Assembly (NCBI GenBank): GCA_001695595.3
Contig: MBPM02000009.1
Coordinates: 1,054,001-1,118,000, forward strand
Direction of reading: 5' to 3'
Length of the DNA stretch: 64,000 bases
Origin: Plasmopara viticola
Taxonomy: Eukaryota > Oomycota > Peronosporomycetes > Peronosporales > Peronosporaceae
In this document: in pieces, positions 44,201-54,848 of the stretch
Position numbering within the stretch: the stretch's first letter is position 1
Layout: the number at the start of each line of letters is the position of its first letter
Notes under the pieces: generated by a model
Databases searched by the model: none
The model's input: only the letters and a program-made list of their open reading frames with translations
What the model was told of the DNA's origin: nothing
Program-made: the position numbers and the translations under genes

Positions 44201-45896
44201 GAATGTTGTCTCAATGGCAGATAATAAGCTGTTCTGGAACAATGGCCGCGCTTAGTCCGAGAAAATTCCTCAGTATGCTGGAGGGCATGATGCTGAATCT
44301 GTTCTGTGTTTGAACGCTCCTCGATCGACCAAGTCCAGTGCTACAGTCGCTACAACTGGAGACAGGTATCAAAATAACACTTATGTGTCTTACGTCTTCA
44401 CCGCCGAATCTATTTCAGTTACGGTATCGTAAGCAAAAAGTGGTTTTGTTCAGCATTGTACCAAGCCTTCCAAATGTGTAAGCTGATTCATCTATGTTGT
44501 GGCCGTCTACTACCACTGAATCTTCCGTCCCTACTTTTGCTAGTCAACTTAGTCGCGAGGCGCTCGTATCTGGCTTTGGTACAGCTGATGATTTTGGGAA
44601 CGTGAAAACTTGTGCATGAGATCAAGCTTACTAATTTATATCCAACTTTAAAAAGCTTAACCTTATGACAAGCCCATTAATCTGTGTTCGTTTCCGCGCA
44701 AAGAACTTCGGCTATCGATATTGACAGCTCTTAAGAATGACGCTAACAAGTGTTACAGTTTCGAGCGGCAATACTTGCAATGGTTGCTCCCGCGGTCAGC
44801 CTAAATTCTGAATATAGTGCAATTTGTGATGTCGGTTTCTTGGACGTTTCTTAGTGTGTTATTGTCAATGGGCATAAGCCTACAAACAATGGCACCTACA
44901 TGCCTTGCACTGCGTCTCGTCTGAGTATTCATTTGTTCATCTTAGGGATCCTCGTGCTTTCACCTCGAAGCCAATTTAGGGCCTCTACAATGACGATTAT
45001 GTATGGTGCTATTACTCAGCAATTGACTTTCCTTAACGTTGCACTCAATCTATAGCTATCTACATCGGTCAAGAAAGCTGAGTATGTCATGTTTTCCTCA
45101 TTCGCTGAGCGAGCTATTAGTTTTCGTCTGCAGCTGTGCATCAAATTCAGAGTTCTTTTTAATCATCCCAGCAATTCGATTCGAACATTAACGTGCACAT
45201 CGGCTCGCAACAATGCTTTGTCGACCGGTTCGCTGATGGGGCATTTAAAATTGCTTTGATGGCAATACAACTCTTGAGCTGGTAATCGGACTTCTTGGCG
45301 ATCAGACGTAAACGCTAAAGAACCATGTTCTAATTTTATTGTCAGTCGTCTAACTAAACATAAAATTGCACAGGCCCAGGCAACATGCGCTTGATGTTGG
45401 GGTGTAAACATGATTGTGATCTGACTTTCGGCTCACAGGGGATGATTTGGACGAAATTAAATTCACGCCTCGGATATTCCTCAGTTACGAATGACAAAGC
45501 CAATCGATAAAGTTAAAGTCGATGCGACTCAATTTTTTGAGCGTCTTACCCTAATACTTTTCCTACATTACTATTTACGACTTGTCATTGCTTAGTAGGT
45601 ATTTTGATGTCCTTGAGACTTTGCATTTAGTATTGGTAATCAAGATCGGAATTAAGTACCTCGTGTCTAATTTTTGATTCAAGAGATAATTCCAGGTCTA
45701 TTCTCGCTGATAAACTATGTTTTGAGTCATACATAACCTTTGATCACACACCTTTGCATTGCAATTGATGAGCAAAGGGCCATTTGTAAAATATAAAGGC
45801 AAGTATTTGTCCCTTCCTTCTCATCAATAGCGATAACGTCGGCCAACAGACGACCAGCAGCCCCACAATAACAGTGCCGCCCCGTGTCAACAAATT
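41231..45896. other. Second gene desert
   Basis: About 4.7 kb of AT-rich sequence. The only long frame belongs to the non-LTR-type insertion at 43620-43950. The rest has only short frames on both strands; weakly protein-like pieces near 44083-44313 and 45000-45400 are broken by stops and match nothing I can name. Confidence 0.55.
43609..43961 (-). mobile_element. Non-LTR-type insertion (LINE fragment or SINE) with 11-bp target duplication
   Basis: The direct repeat GGGATTGAGGT at 43609-43619 and 43951-43961 flanks 331 bp of markedly GC-richer sequence. Next to the left copy is a simple tail, AATGTAATGTAATGTATT, which on the minus strand is a 3' (ATTAC)n-type tail. Target duplication plus simple 3' tail is the signature of target-primed reverse transcription. 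The minus strand is open across nearly the whole insert (116 codons, including SFQARGLNARALRAGALGHL and CATWALTKSELNKIMEDPHD), so it could be the end of a LINE ORF truncated at its 5' side. I could not match it to a reverse transcriptase domain, so a SINE is not excluded. Confidence 0.7.
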
Positions 45897-46708
45897 TTGC
45901 ACAAACTGCGACGCAGCGCGAGCAGCTATAGCTTACGTCGTTCAATTTGCTGCATAATAAAACACATCAACTCAAGCGTCACAAAGATAGTGCAGCAGCT
46001 AGTGCGGCACTTTAAAACGTGTACGCCGCCTAGTCAAACTTTTTCAGAAGCCATCGATGTCCGCTTGTTGCTTCGCAAGGCTGAGCGTCTTGATCCACGA
46101 AGATTTTTGATCGAAAGCTTTGTGAAACTACATGCCGCACGCAAACCTTGTGATTTCAATCTAGTGCGAAGTGCTATTGAGTGCACAAAGGGAACGGAGG
46201 ACCTGGAGCATATAACTCACAGCTTGTACTTTCATTGCATTTATTCTCAACGGTCAAACAAAAATCTTCAAACACGTGTCGAAGCTCTCCTATATCAAAT
46301 TTTGAATCAAAATGCGTTCCAAAAGAGGCGTGCAGTATACACGGCGAGCAAGTGCAAAACGATGTCATTGCTCTACAGCAAGAGTTTGCACAAGAGCGTG
46401 CTGCTGCAGTCGGAAAATTCTAGCGCCGTCACAACTTTGTACAGCGATTCAAACCAGACAATGTGCGAGCTCTTGCAAATAGCGTCGCACCACTTCCATA
46501 AATACGAGCTCTGACAGCAGTATTTACATTCCATATTGTTAGCACATGCGTTCCCCTACACAAAAATTGAAGAGCTGCTCAGTCCCACTGCCAAAGTTTC
46601 CGTAATTTTCGCTGCTGATTTCATGAATGTGGACCCAGTCAAAGTCTGCTTCAAACCCTTACGCAAAAGATCCAGCGTCATCGGAAGTGAAAGAGGAGCT
46701 TGAACCAT
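45897..46708 (+). pseudogene. Decayed gene of unknown family
   Basis: The frame opening at 45897 (no ATG) reads VQQLVRHFKTCTPPSQTFSE and LLLRKAERLDPRRFLIESFV. It then loses sense near 46290, while another frame carries a helical piece (NDVIALQQEFAQERAAAVGK) ended by stops at about 46420 and 46490. After a TGA at 46512 the first frame resumes with a convincing C-terminus (LSPTAKVSVIFAADFMNVDP, VKVCFKPLRKRSSVIG) and a stop at about 46708. Stops and frame changes without splice sites mark it as a pseudogene. It converges on the CLEC16A-like gene. Confidence 0.5.
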
Positions 46709-46849
46709 AATTTTGGTCCTATTATTATTTTGCGACACATTGAAATGCTACGACCGCAAACGTGCTGGTCACTTGTATAATATTGGCTTGGCACTTGCAT
46801 TAAAAACAGGTTTTCCTCTTGAACCCGTTCTCCTTTTTCGAATTGCTAC

Positions 46850-49837
46850 TCATTCATCATTCTCGTCCTCGCCATCAACTTCACTACACTCTATTTTATC
46901 CTCCACGCTGTATGCATCCATATTGACAAAAAATGATCCACACCAATCATCATTTCGAGATTGAGTAATCTGCAAGTGGGCTGCCAGGCTCTCTTCAATC
47001 TGATGCAGCTTAAACGCGCGCACTTCGGTACCACTAACACCAATATGTGTCTGTGCTTGAGCGCAGTCTTCTGCGTTCGGAAACAGCAATGACACAAACC
47101 AATCTTTCAACTTATCCGACGTTTGTGCTCTCCGACGGTCTTTCCGACCACGACGGCAGCCAGGCACGGGTGTGACCGAGCGCACAGACACGTGTAACAC
47201 CCGATCGTCTCGTGCGTCGACTGTGCAGTATGTGCGATGAATCGGAGCAAAGACTTTCACGATACCTTCTCCTTCACCTTCCTTAGAACTACCATCATCG
47301 TTTTGCTCTGGGATCTTTTCCACAAGTACAAATGCCTCTGGGTTCATTACCATCAGTAGCCTCGTGGGTATCAACAAGAAGCGCTGGTCACGGAACATGC
47401 ACTTTAATGCTACCATGCCGTCCAATGGTGCAGTGCACGAACCTTTGCCACACGCAGCGCTCTCCAACACACTTGTACGCGGATGGCGGAAAGCAACAAG
47501 CTGCTCCAAACGGTCATCCACATAATCTCCATCCACAAGCTCGCGCAGTTTTTTTAGAGTAAGAAAGACGCGCATCGACTTGCGACATACTTCCATTTCA
47601 TTCGACGGGTGCCGTATTGCTAGTGTATCCTGTGCACTAGCCCACGCCGGAGTTTGTAAAGAATCTTCTTTTTCGAGTGGAACAAGACACTCGAACGGAG
47701 ACGAAGAATCGAATTGTAACTCCTTCGGAAAAGGCTTTAGTTGAAACGCTGCCACTTCTTTTTCCAGCACGTAAATGAATAAGTCCACTTCAGCCATCGC
47801 ACCATGCATACTCTCCATAACAACATGTGCACTACTTGAGTGTATGTTCTGAAGTGCCGCAGTATGAGCGTGAGAAAAGGAGTGCGTAAACGGTGAACGC
47901 GTGTCAGCTGTGAGATCAAGTAAAAGACGTACACACAATTGCACACTGAGCAAGCGCATACTTTGATGTCGTGCAAGCAGCTCCAAGACAAGCTCCACGA
48001 GCCAATTAGGGTATGCGTCAGAACAACTTATCTCGTCTCGCCCAATTTCACTTGCAACTTTTCTATCAATATCTTCTCCAATTTCTTGTGAGTCAGAGGA
48101 ATCGCACGAAGATGATAAAGACGCGATGACTGACAAAGCAGTGCTATCTGGCTCAAGTCTTTCCTTTTCATCTTGCCATAGCCCATCGTGTCCATTACTA
48201 ACTACCACTTTCTTACTTAAAGCCGCTTTTCCACCATGGTGCCGAAAAGGCAATAGATCCAACTCCCGTAATAATGAATGGTCCACACCCTTATTATTGA
48301 CAATTGCTAATAGCAGCATGATCACTGTGGAAGAGAGCCGTTCATCGCGTGAACAGAGCAATGACAACAACGACTGACGGTAGAAGTTAGAACTTTGTGG
48401 CACGAACGTTTTCACTTCTTCAACAGGCCACTCGCCCATGGCAAAACGTGTCTGCACATAGCACAACGACGTGTCACATGTCGTTGCGGAATGGGGACGG
48501 AACACATGCGTTGGTGGTGCCTCCTTATCCCATCGTTGCGACGGTCGTGGCGACGGCGGCGTCGACGTTCCTCTCACGGTTTCCACTTTTTCATGATTGC
48601 TAGCTACAGTATCCTCGCATTGTGAGCGACTAGACCGCCGTCTTGAACCACCTCCTAACGCTATCGCAGAGTATTCGCAACTTTCCGTCGCGTCCGACGA
48701 CAACAACATGAAAGCAATCGCATTTACAAGGGGAGTGTGCTCCAAAATACCAAGCAATCGAGTGAGCAGATACAGCGCCAACTGCGTCGATACTCGCTGC
48801 GGCGGAGGTCCACAGTCTGGCAAAATACTCGTTGCTAATAGCCACTTAATGTGCCGTGAAAAGAGCAAGTCGCCGATTTTATAGCATAGTTCCGGTACAT
48901 TAACATCAAGTAGATCTTGTAGATAGAAACAGTGGTCAAGATATGCGTCGACGGCTTCTTCCATTTTCTCAGTCGTTGCCGTCCGTTCGGTCGCATTTTG
49001 TGCAGACGGCCAACTATTCAGCAATCCCTGTAGCTTCAGCGTCAAATCGTTCGCCATCTCGACAATGTCGCGAAAGTATTTAAGGTCGTCATACTGTAAT
49101 ACAAAACTCCGTACTCTTGTGTCCGACACTCGAAGCACGTTGAGCGTCAATGTCTTCACCGCGACTTTGACCATCGTTTCGTTGCACCGGCCAAACTCAA
49201 GCGCACGCGCGTAAAGAGGAAAGCGAAAGCTTTCACCCTCTGCTTGTGTGTCCAGAAAAAATTGCACTGTTTCTTCATTCAGTCGCAGAGATAAGGCCTT
49301 GAGTAGCGTCACGTACCAATCACGCACGTCGTCGTCTCTGTCTACTGCAAACGGACATTCAAGCAAACGATTGACGTGGTTATTGCTTAAAATATAGTAG
49401 AGCGACGTGCGGGTTGTGATATTCTGCACCAGAATACTCATTGTCTGCAGTAGCTGAACCTGCACTGGTACAGAAGGCCGACTAGCGCCTAATTCCACGA
49501 GTAAAGCAAGCATGTTGGTCTCTCCAAAGTAATCGAAAAAGACACCAGCATCGTCAGGGACCTCATCTAAAGCTGATTGAGTATCATTACCCACGGATAC
49601 ACGGTGTTGGTCCGAGTAGATAAGAAACTCGGATAGGACGCGAAGCAACTCTACGATTTCGACGTCCGGTAGCGATGAGAAGCGCGTTAGCTGCGCGTGC
49701 AGGGACCTCAAGTTGCTCAGCGTAAATTCCAAGCGTCGAGAAGAAACGAATGCCCCTAGAAAGCTGCCGCGTGCGCCGATGCCGCTGCTGCTAAGCGGCG
49801 TTCCACCTGACGCGGGACTACTGGCATTGTTGCCCAT
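46850..49837 (-). CDS. CLEC16A/gop-1-like protein with FPL domain
   Basis: Single-exon gene of 995 aa from an ATG at 49837. After a Ser/Gly-rich start (MGNNASSPASGG, which also fits N-myristoylation) comes the FPL domain, about residues 30-210: LRSLHAQLTRFSSLPDVEIV, VFFDYFGETNMLALLVELG and LQTMSILVQNITTRTSLYYI, ending DVRDWYVTLLKALSLRL. The armadillo-like helical body continues, with low-complexity insertions around 390-440 and 600-640. In animals CLEC16A acts in endosome maturation, autophagy and mitophagy, and the worm and fly homologues act at endosomes. That role is carried over by homology. The length is close to that of animal CLEC16A (about 1050 aa). The C-terminus is acidic (EVDGEDENDE). 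Confidence 0.88.
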   Translation of the reverse strand: MGNNASSPASGGTPLSSSGIGARGSFLGAFVSSRRLEFTLSNLRSLHAQLTRFSSLPDVEIVELLRVLSEFLIYSDQHRVSVGNDTQSALDEVPDDAGVFFDYFGETNMLALLVELGASRPSVPVQVQLLQTMSILVQNITTRTSLYYILSNNHVNRLLECPFAVDRDDDVRDWYVTLLKALSLRLNEETVQFFLDTQAEGESFRFPLYARALEFGRCNETMVKVAVKTLTLNVLRVSDTRVRSFVLQYDDLKYFRDIVEMANDLTLKLQGLLNSWPSAQNATERTATTEKMEEAVDAYLDHCFYLQDLLDVNVPELCYKIGDLLFSRHIKWLLATSILPDCGPPPQRVSTQLALYLLTRLLGILEHTPLVNAIAFMLLSSDATESCEYSAIALGGGSRRRSSRSQCEDTVASNHEKVETVRGTSTPPSPRPSQRWDKEAPPTHVFRPHSATTCDTSLCYVQTRFAMGEWPVEEVKTFVPQSSNFYRQSLLSLLCSRDERLSSTVIMLLLAIVNNKGVDHSLLRELDLLPFRHHGGKAALSKKVVVSNGHDGLWQDEKERLEPDSTALSVIASLSSSCDSSDSQEIGEDIDRKVASEIGRDEISCSDAYPNWLVELVLELLARHQSMRLLSVQLCVRLLLDLTADTRSPFTHSFSHAHTAALQNIHSSSAHVVMESMHGAMAEVDLFIYVLEKEVAAFQLKPFPKELQFDSSSPFECLVPLEKEDSLQTPAWASAQDTLAIRHPSNEMEVCRKSMRVFLTLKKLRELVDGDYVDDRLEQLVAFRHPRTSVLESAACGKGSCTAPLDGMVALKCMFRDQRFLLIPTRLLMVMNPEAFVLVEKIPEQNDDGSSKEGEGEGIVKVFAPIHRTYCTVDARDDRVLHVSVRSVTPVPGCRRGRKDRRRAQTSDKLKDWFVSLLFPNAEDCAQAQTHIGVSGTEVRAFKLHQIEESLAAHLQITQSRNDDWCGSFFVNMDAYSVEDKIECSEVDGEDENDE

Positions 49838-49975
49838 GCCAAAGAGAAAATAACAATAGGTAATACGCGAAACCGCCTTTTTAAGAGGATATTTAAATTT
49901 GCTATCTCAGTACGCTGTACAAACAATCGTAACAAGCATGGAATGCAACGCGCACCCTTTTACTATACCTATTTA

Positions 49976-50119
49976 ATGCGTAAGTGTTTTTTTCGACCAC
50001 CTTTTTATAAACATTGCACACACCCCATTGTGCTTCTTTTTGCAGGAAAAGTACAAGTTACTGATTTGCCGCGTTCATCATCACGGACTGTACTACGACG
50101 CTGCTTCGTTCGACGATAG
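49976..50119 (+). CDS. Candidate spliced 25-residue microprotein or 5'-UTR intron
   Basis: ATG at 49976, one base later a consensus donor GTAAGT (intron 49980-50045), and a strong acceptor (CTTCTTTTTGCAG). Spliced, the frame reads MRKVQVTDLPRSSS and 11 further residues, rich in Arg, to a TAG at 50119. The intron looks real; whether the reading frame is translated is unknown. It could equally be a leader exon or upstream reading frame of the PH-domain gene starting at 50520 on the same strand. The rest of the spacer from 49838 to 50519 is empty apart from a CCAATCAG box near 50128. Confidence 0.25.
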   Translation: MRKCFFRPPFYKHCTHPIVLLFAGKVQVTDLPRSSSRTVLRRCFVRR

Positions 50120-50519
50120 CCTCCACCAATCAGCAAACGATGATCGGAAAGTATTTCGCTTTGATTACGGCTGACGTGTGCATTAACATGTAAAGCGACG
50201 TGCTAACCAAATTTTAACTTTTCGGTACGCACGACACGAACAATCATTCTGATGCAGCAGTAGATAAAAGGGTGCAAACTAAACCTGATCGTCTAGAATA
50301 ACTTCTGATAGAACATCGTCATCCTGCCATCCTCTTTAAACTGATATAATTTAATATGCCAATGGATACTGTCTTAGTACCGCCGTGCTCTTGATCGCTA
50401 TACATCTTAGCATCAACGTTTAGTGTGAAGACATTTTAGCGCATGCATACTGTAAATGTACGAAGTATGTTACAGCCAATATTCGGCGTATCATTGGGTC
50501 TTTACAAAAAAAATAAAAA

Positions 50520-51361
50520 ATGGGAAACCAACTTAATTGCTTGGCGCAATGTCAGGCGCGTCAGGAAGGCACACAGAGGTTGCTTGTACTACAGAAAGGT
50601 AGCTGTATTATAAAATAAGAGTATTGATGAAGGCCTCAGTTTTAAAAGCTGTCTGATGCTCAGGCGCTTACTTTATGCGAAAAAAGACGATGCTGGGTAT
50701 GACTACGGGAATGGAAAGAGTTTGCGTAAATCTTGATGAAGACGGACATACGTGCGTTTAGATATATTGCACTTCGCTGAAACTTAATACATACACCGGA
50801 TTCTAAAGTGCTATTTAGTCTGCTGTGGAAGCTGCACGACTCGATCAAAAGCCCGACGAAGATTGAATTGCATTCGGTGAATTCGATTCGGGCACAAGGT
50901 TCGTGGCAGTGCGCTACAATCTATTTTTTTGTAGATGCTATCGCTTTTGCTGTGGCAGAAAAGACTGGACTGATCATTACCTCTCAAAAGGGTGATACAT
51001 TACTGGATGTGGAGGCTGAATGTGAGGAGGTTCGTGATACCTGGGTAAGTTTTTTCCTTTCGGTTGTTGTATACAACTGTGTCCATAGAGGCGGTGCATT
51101 TGGCAGGTGACGGGTTTGCAAATGGTGTGCGAAGATAGCAATCCAGACGTAGAAACCGAAGAAGAGGTGCAATCTGGACTGAAATTTCGTAAAATGGTGG
51201 AAGATCGTGCCAAGAAACAAATGTACTGGGCAAAACGCACACAAGAGCTGGAAACTCGAAAACAGGAAGCTGAAGAGCGAAAGAAAAAGTTTGCCGGCGT
51301 CGGAATGAAGTACACAGCACTTGCTATGAGCAACCGGCCCGATCCCTCGAGCAAGAAGTAA
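50520..51361 (+). CDS. PH-domain protein with N-myristoylation-type start
   Basis: Exons 50520-50598, 50664-50751, 50819-50898, 50959-51044 and 51107-51361 join with matching phases to 195 aa. The start MGNQLNCLAQCQ has Gly2 and nearby Cys residues, as in myristoylated and palmitoylated proteins (inference). A PH domain spans about residues 27-115: GAYFMRKKTML, then VCVNLDEDGHTLLWK, KIELHSVNSIRAQ and TGLIITSQKGDTLLDVEA, and the closing helix EEVRDTWVTGLQM with its Trp. The C-terminal third is a basic coiled coil (FRKMVEDRAKKQMYWAKRTQ). The protein is likely recruited to phosphoinositide-bearing membranes. The first exon is supported by phase and by the need for the PH N-terminal strand. The specific family is unknown. 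Confidence 0.78.
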
Positions 51362-51830
51362 ATTGTTTCGTAATTGCATAAGTTGCTCCCAAAGCGCTGC
51401 AGCACTCCAACTTAAATCACATTGTCGTCTAAGATATTTTGATAAAAAGCAAGAGTCTGGTATGTTTGTCGGGCATGTTTACAAGGCTTTGCAGCTCAAT
51501 TCTTTTTCGGGTTTGTCCTTTGTACTTCAAGGCATTCGAAATGAGCTAAATCTGTAGAAATAGAATACGATCTAATGTCCGGTGATCAAATGCAGTCTCT
51601 TATGCTGCGCTCTAGGTATAATTATTTGTAGAGCTATTTAGCACCAAGATGCATGATACGCTTGCAAGGCTTTCAAAATCAGTTTCTGCAGCACTGCTGC
51701 GTGCTCGTTTAATAGGTAGCCTCGTGCGTGGTGTTTTAGTCGCAATTTTTCTAATCCAAGTTGTACATCGTTTAGCATCCTACACTTTTTGTAGCCAACA
51801 ATCGCTCATAAAAGCCAATCAGTGCAAGTC
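51362..51830. other. Spacer downstream of the PH-domain gene
   Basis: 469 bp without a convincing gene. A 78-codon frame at 51649-51885 has a hydrophobic stretch (GVLVAIFLIQVV), but no start context or splice support, and it overlaps the next gene's start in another frame. An AAGCCAATCAG (CCAAT-like) box lies just upstream of the ATG at 51831. Confidence 0.4.
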
Positions 51831-53075
51831 ATGGAGGCAGCTCCGACGCTGGACGATGCTACGGCTTTTCAGCAGCTTACGCTAGCAGACGAGCATCTTG
51901 TATGTGAGCGATGACGCAAAGCGTGGCCTATAATAAAGTCATCATTTATCAGTCTTTTGGTGCTGGCAGCTAATCTGCTTGTGTGGGGTAAATGCGACGC
52001 AAGACTATAATGCTCAAATGCTGGGTGAAGCGTTGCAGAAGATTATTCGCATTAAAATGCAAATGGGGAGCAATGTGCGTGGCAGTACAGTGCAGCAGCT
52101 GATTGCAAGATCAATTAATGCATCTTTGATGTTGCAGCACCAATTAAGTCTGGCCAGAGCTCACGATTCAAGACTCGTTATAGAGCAAGAGGTTAATACC
52201 GTGTTGCAACAAATAACTTGCCAACATTGACCAGACGGACATTGCGTTAAATAGTTTACGACGGACGTCAATCTTTTGGTGGCTGCATTGCCTGGCGTGG
52301 CGACTTCAGCTGCTCATGAGGATTTAGTAGACTTCGATGTTTTACTGGCCGACGTTGCTCGCTACTTTGGCGCCCAACGAGAAATGGTTGAGTGTGTTGT
52401 TATACGTACTTGTGCATGAATTAGCATTCGAGTTATCGTACATCTTCGTGCAGGAACGTCAGGCCGCTTCCTCGTTCCGTCTACTGCTCATTTACAGACA
52501 AGTGAAGCAGGTACGAAAAATTAGTTGCTTATTTGCAAGTCACTTTTTAATTATGATTGTACAGAGTCCACGGCTTCAAACCGGCCACGATGAAGTCGTG
52601 CTGAAGTTCATCGAGGACCCTTCGTGTCATTTAGACGTCATCTATTGGCATCATGACGTGCCTTTGGAGGCGGCTCAAGCTAAGATTATCGGCATATGCT
52701 TCACTCGCCTTACGCTAACTTAATACTGCTTTTCTTTTGTATTAGAATGTGTTCAACCAGTTTTGTGCATATGACAACACAAACCCACTTTCCAAGTTTT
52801 ACTTCCTAGAAGTTAGTGAATCACTGGAAAGGTTGCACCAGGTACGCCTCGGTCCGTATATGTATTACTCAAGATACATAACGATGGTGCACGCGATTAC
52901 CGCGTGACAACATTATATATTGTATACCTTACGCCTACATTGAGTGTCTGTGGCTAATTAGGTGCTCGTGCTGATGTTGTCGCACCCAGCACATCGAACT
53001 AGTCAAAATGCTGCTGAACAGCTTCTAAGGTCGTGTTTGTTACCAAGCACACGATTCGACTTTCAGCAAAGTTAA
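51831..53075 (+). pseudogene. Decayed HEAT-repeat gene, possibly a karyopherin
   Basis: Exons 51831-51899 (MEAAPTLDDATAFQQLTLAD and three more residues), 51970-52200 (QDYNAQMLGEALQKIIRIKM, LMLQHQLSLARAHDSRLVIE) and from 52255 (TDVNLLVAALPGVATSAAHE, VLLADVARYFGAQREMVE) join in phase. After about 52395 the frame can be rescued only by a 31-bp intron. Later pieces (ELSYIFVQERQAASSFRLLL; DVIYWHHDVPLEAAQAK; MLSHPAHRTSQNAAEQLLR) need an intron without a GT donor near 52683, and the frame stops at 53075. Helical repeats and the N-terminal order resemble importin-13/transportin-3-type karyopherins, but the gene is far too short (about 1 kb coding). I call it a truncated, decayed copy. Identity is tentative. 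Confidence 0.4.
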
Positions 53076-53195
53076 ATAGATGGGCAAGCACGCTTTCGGT
53101 GCATACAAATTGAGTCAGTCACAGGGGAATACCGGTAGGTCGCAGGCTCAGGAGTTGCCAAAAATGAATGTTGTCTCTAAAGTCGTCTTCCCCCG

Positions 53196-54736
53196 CTAAG
53201 GTATGTCCGAAAAGAAGTCCGAGATGCCTTCGCTGTCGTCCAGATTGAAACAGAAGTCTGGATCGGTCTGCTCCATGAAAAAAAGCGCAACGTATACGTT
53301 AGACTAGATTATTTGACAATTATATACTACGATGTATTTCAATACCTTTAATGGTGCGAGTTTGAAAATTCCGCTATCCGAGTCATACGATCTTTGCTGT
53401 AATAACAACAAAGAGACGCACGCAGTGTTGGACGTAAGCACGTTGCTCTCCAGAGATATACTTATCGCCGCACTGCAATACACTAACCTGGTCTAAAGGA
53501 GGTTCAGGGCTATCGAGAATATCAAGTGCCCTATTCTTCTTTGCTGATTCGCTGGTTCCTTCAATCTCCTTTTCACCCATCCGTCGAACTAAATAGACAT
53601 CCACAGGCCCATCTACGAGCGAAACAGCGACATGATCCGGCTGTATACTACAATGGTGAAGTGCAGTCGATCAACCGTACCTGTGGACTTTAAGAATATT
53701 TGATATCGGCGTTTTCCGGCTGCCATGCCCTCGTCCGGGTCGGGCACTTCAAGCGTTGTTCCTGGTGGGGCTTTGATTGCCATGACGCTTTGATCTGCAA
53801 AACCTTCTTGTTGTCGCATATCATCGTGTGTGACATAGCAAAAGTTTTCAAAACTGCCATTGTCGAACGCTTCTTCTTCGTGTAAACGCCGAATGTTTTG
53901 GCTGACCGTCTTGATATGCTGATCGTACTTAAGTTCTTCTTGCCTTAGATTTGAAATGTTTTGTTGAAGGTGTTCCAGACCGTGATAGCTGTCGGTAGCA
54001 CCTGTTGGTCTGCTTGCACCCCTGGAATTAACAATGCCAATCATGAATGACTTGCCACGGTCGATAAAAACCAATCACGTACTTCCAGTGGATATTGTTT
54101 TTGGATGTTTTCTCAATCAAACCAATTCCTTCCAGCACATTTGTTATATCATAAATTCGTCGTTTCTGTCGCCGAGGTGTTAAAAGAGGCAAAGTCATTA
54201 TATGAACAACAACTATATTGCGATTCATTCCGCTACCTGAACGCCAAGCGACTCTGCCGCTGTGTTAAGATCTAAGTCTTTTGACGGTGCAGCTTGAATC
54301 AGCTCCACAAAACGCTTCGTCAACAAGCCTAATGAACTGTCGTATCTGCTCGCCGGCGATCGTTTCGGTCCTATATCAGCGCGTCAATCTGTTTATCTGC
54401 AACGCCAGTAGTAAGTTTGAACGTACCGCGTGCACAGAGACTAGATGCATGAGCACTGAAAGCTGCCTTAGATGATGTGCAAGTCCTGTTCACGACAGAC
54501 GTGGTATTGCCATGGCCCGCAGTGACAGGCGTTGCTGCCACCACTTCATGCCGCGCCTTGGAGCGCTTTGACGTTCGCTTAAGCTCATTTTGAGAGGCTT
54601 CTGCTTTAGCCATCGCTTGCATCGATTGCTGAAAATCAAATCTGTTGCTGCTGTTGCTTACTCTCGTCAGGCTTGCTGTCTGTCTGCTGATCGAACTTCC
54701 GTTGATAAAGGAAGATAGGCAACCAAAAGACGGCAT
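53196..54736 (-). CDS. E2F-family transcription factor
   Basis: Seven exons (in coding order 54736-54427, 54370-54237, 54165-54083, 54021-53681, 53612-53488, 53396-53346 and 53270-53196) join in phase to 372 aa. The winged-helix DNA-binding domain spans about 104-177: [32 protein letters not shown], then the hallmark [19 protein letters not shown] and NNIHWKG. A leucine-zipper-like dimerisation region follows ([16 protein letters not shown]), then a marked-box-like strand region including [11 protein letters not shown]. The acidic end ([20 protein letters not shown]) resembles an Rb-binding activation tail. E2F with DP drives S-phase genes. DP has a longer RRRVYD-type motif, so this is E2F. 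The 112-bp spacer to SPCS2 implies a shared promoter. Confidence 0.9.
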
Positions 54737-54848
54737 AAAGAACTTACATATTATACTACGGTAAAATATCAATTAGAGATAGTAACAGTACCGAAGGAAT
54801 ACTAATATTTCTAAAAAAGTGCCACATCACCAAGAGCAATCAAGAAGC
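54737..54848. promoter_or_regulatory. Bidirectional promoter, E2F / SPCS2
   Basis: Only 112 bp separate the start codons of the divergent E2F (-) and SPCS2 (+) genes, so both promoters and both 5' UTRs must overlap here. I see an AT-rich core (AATATTTCTAAAAAA) but no initiator matching the oomycete consensus. Confidence 0.6.
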
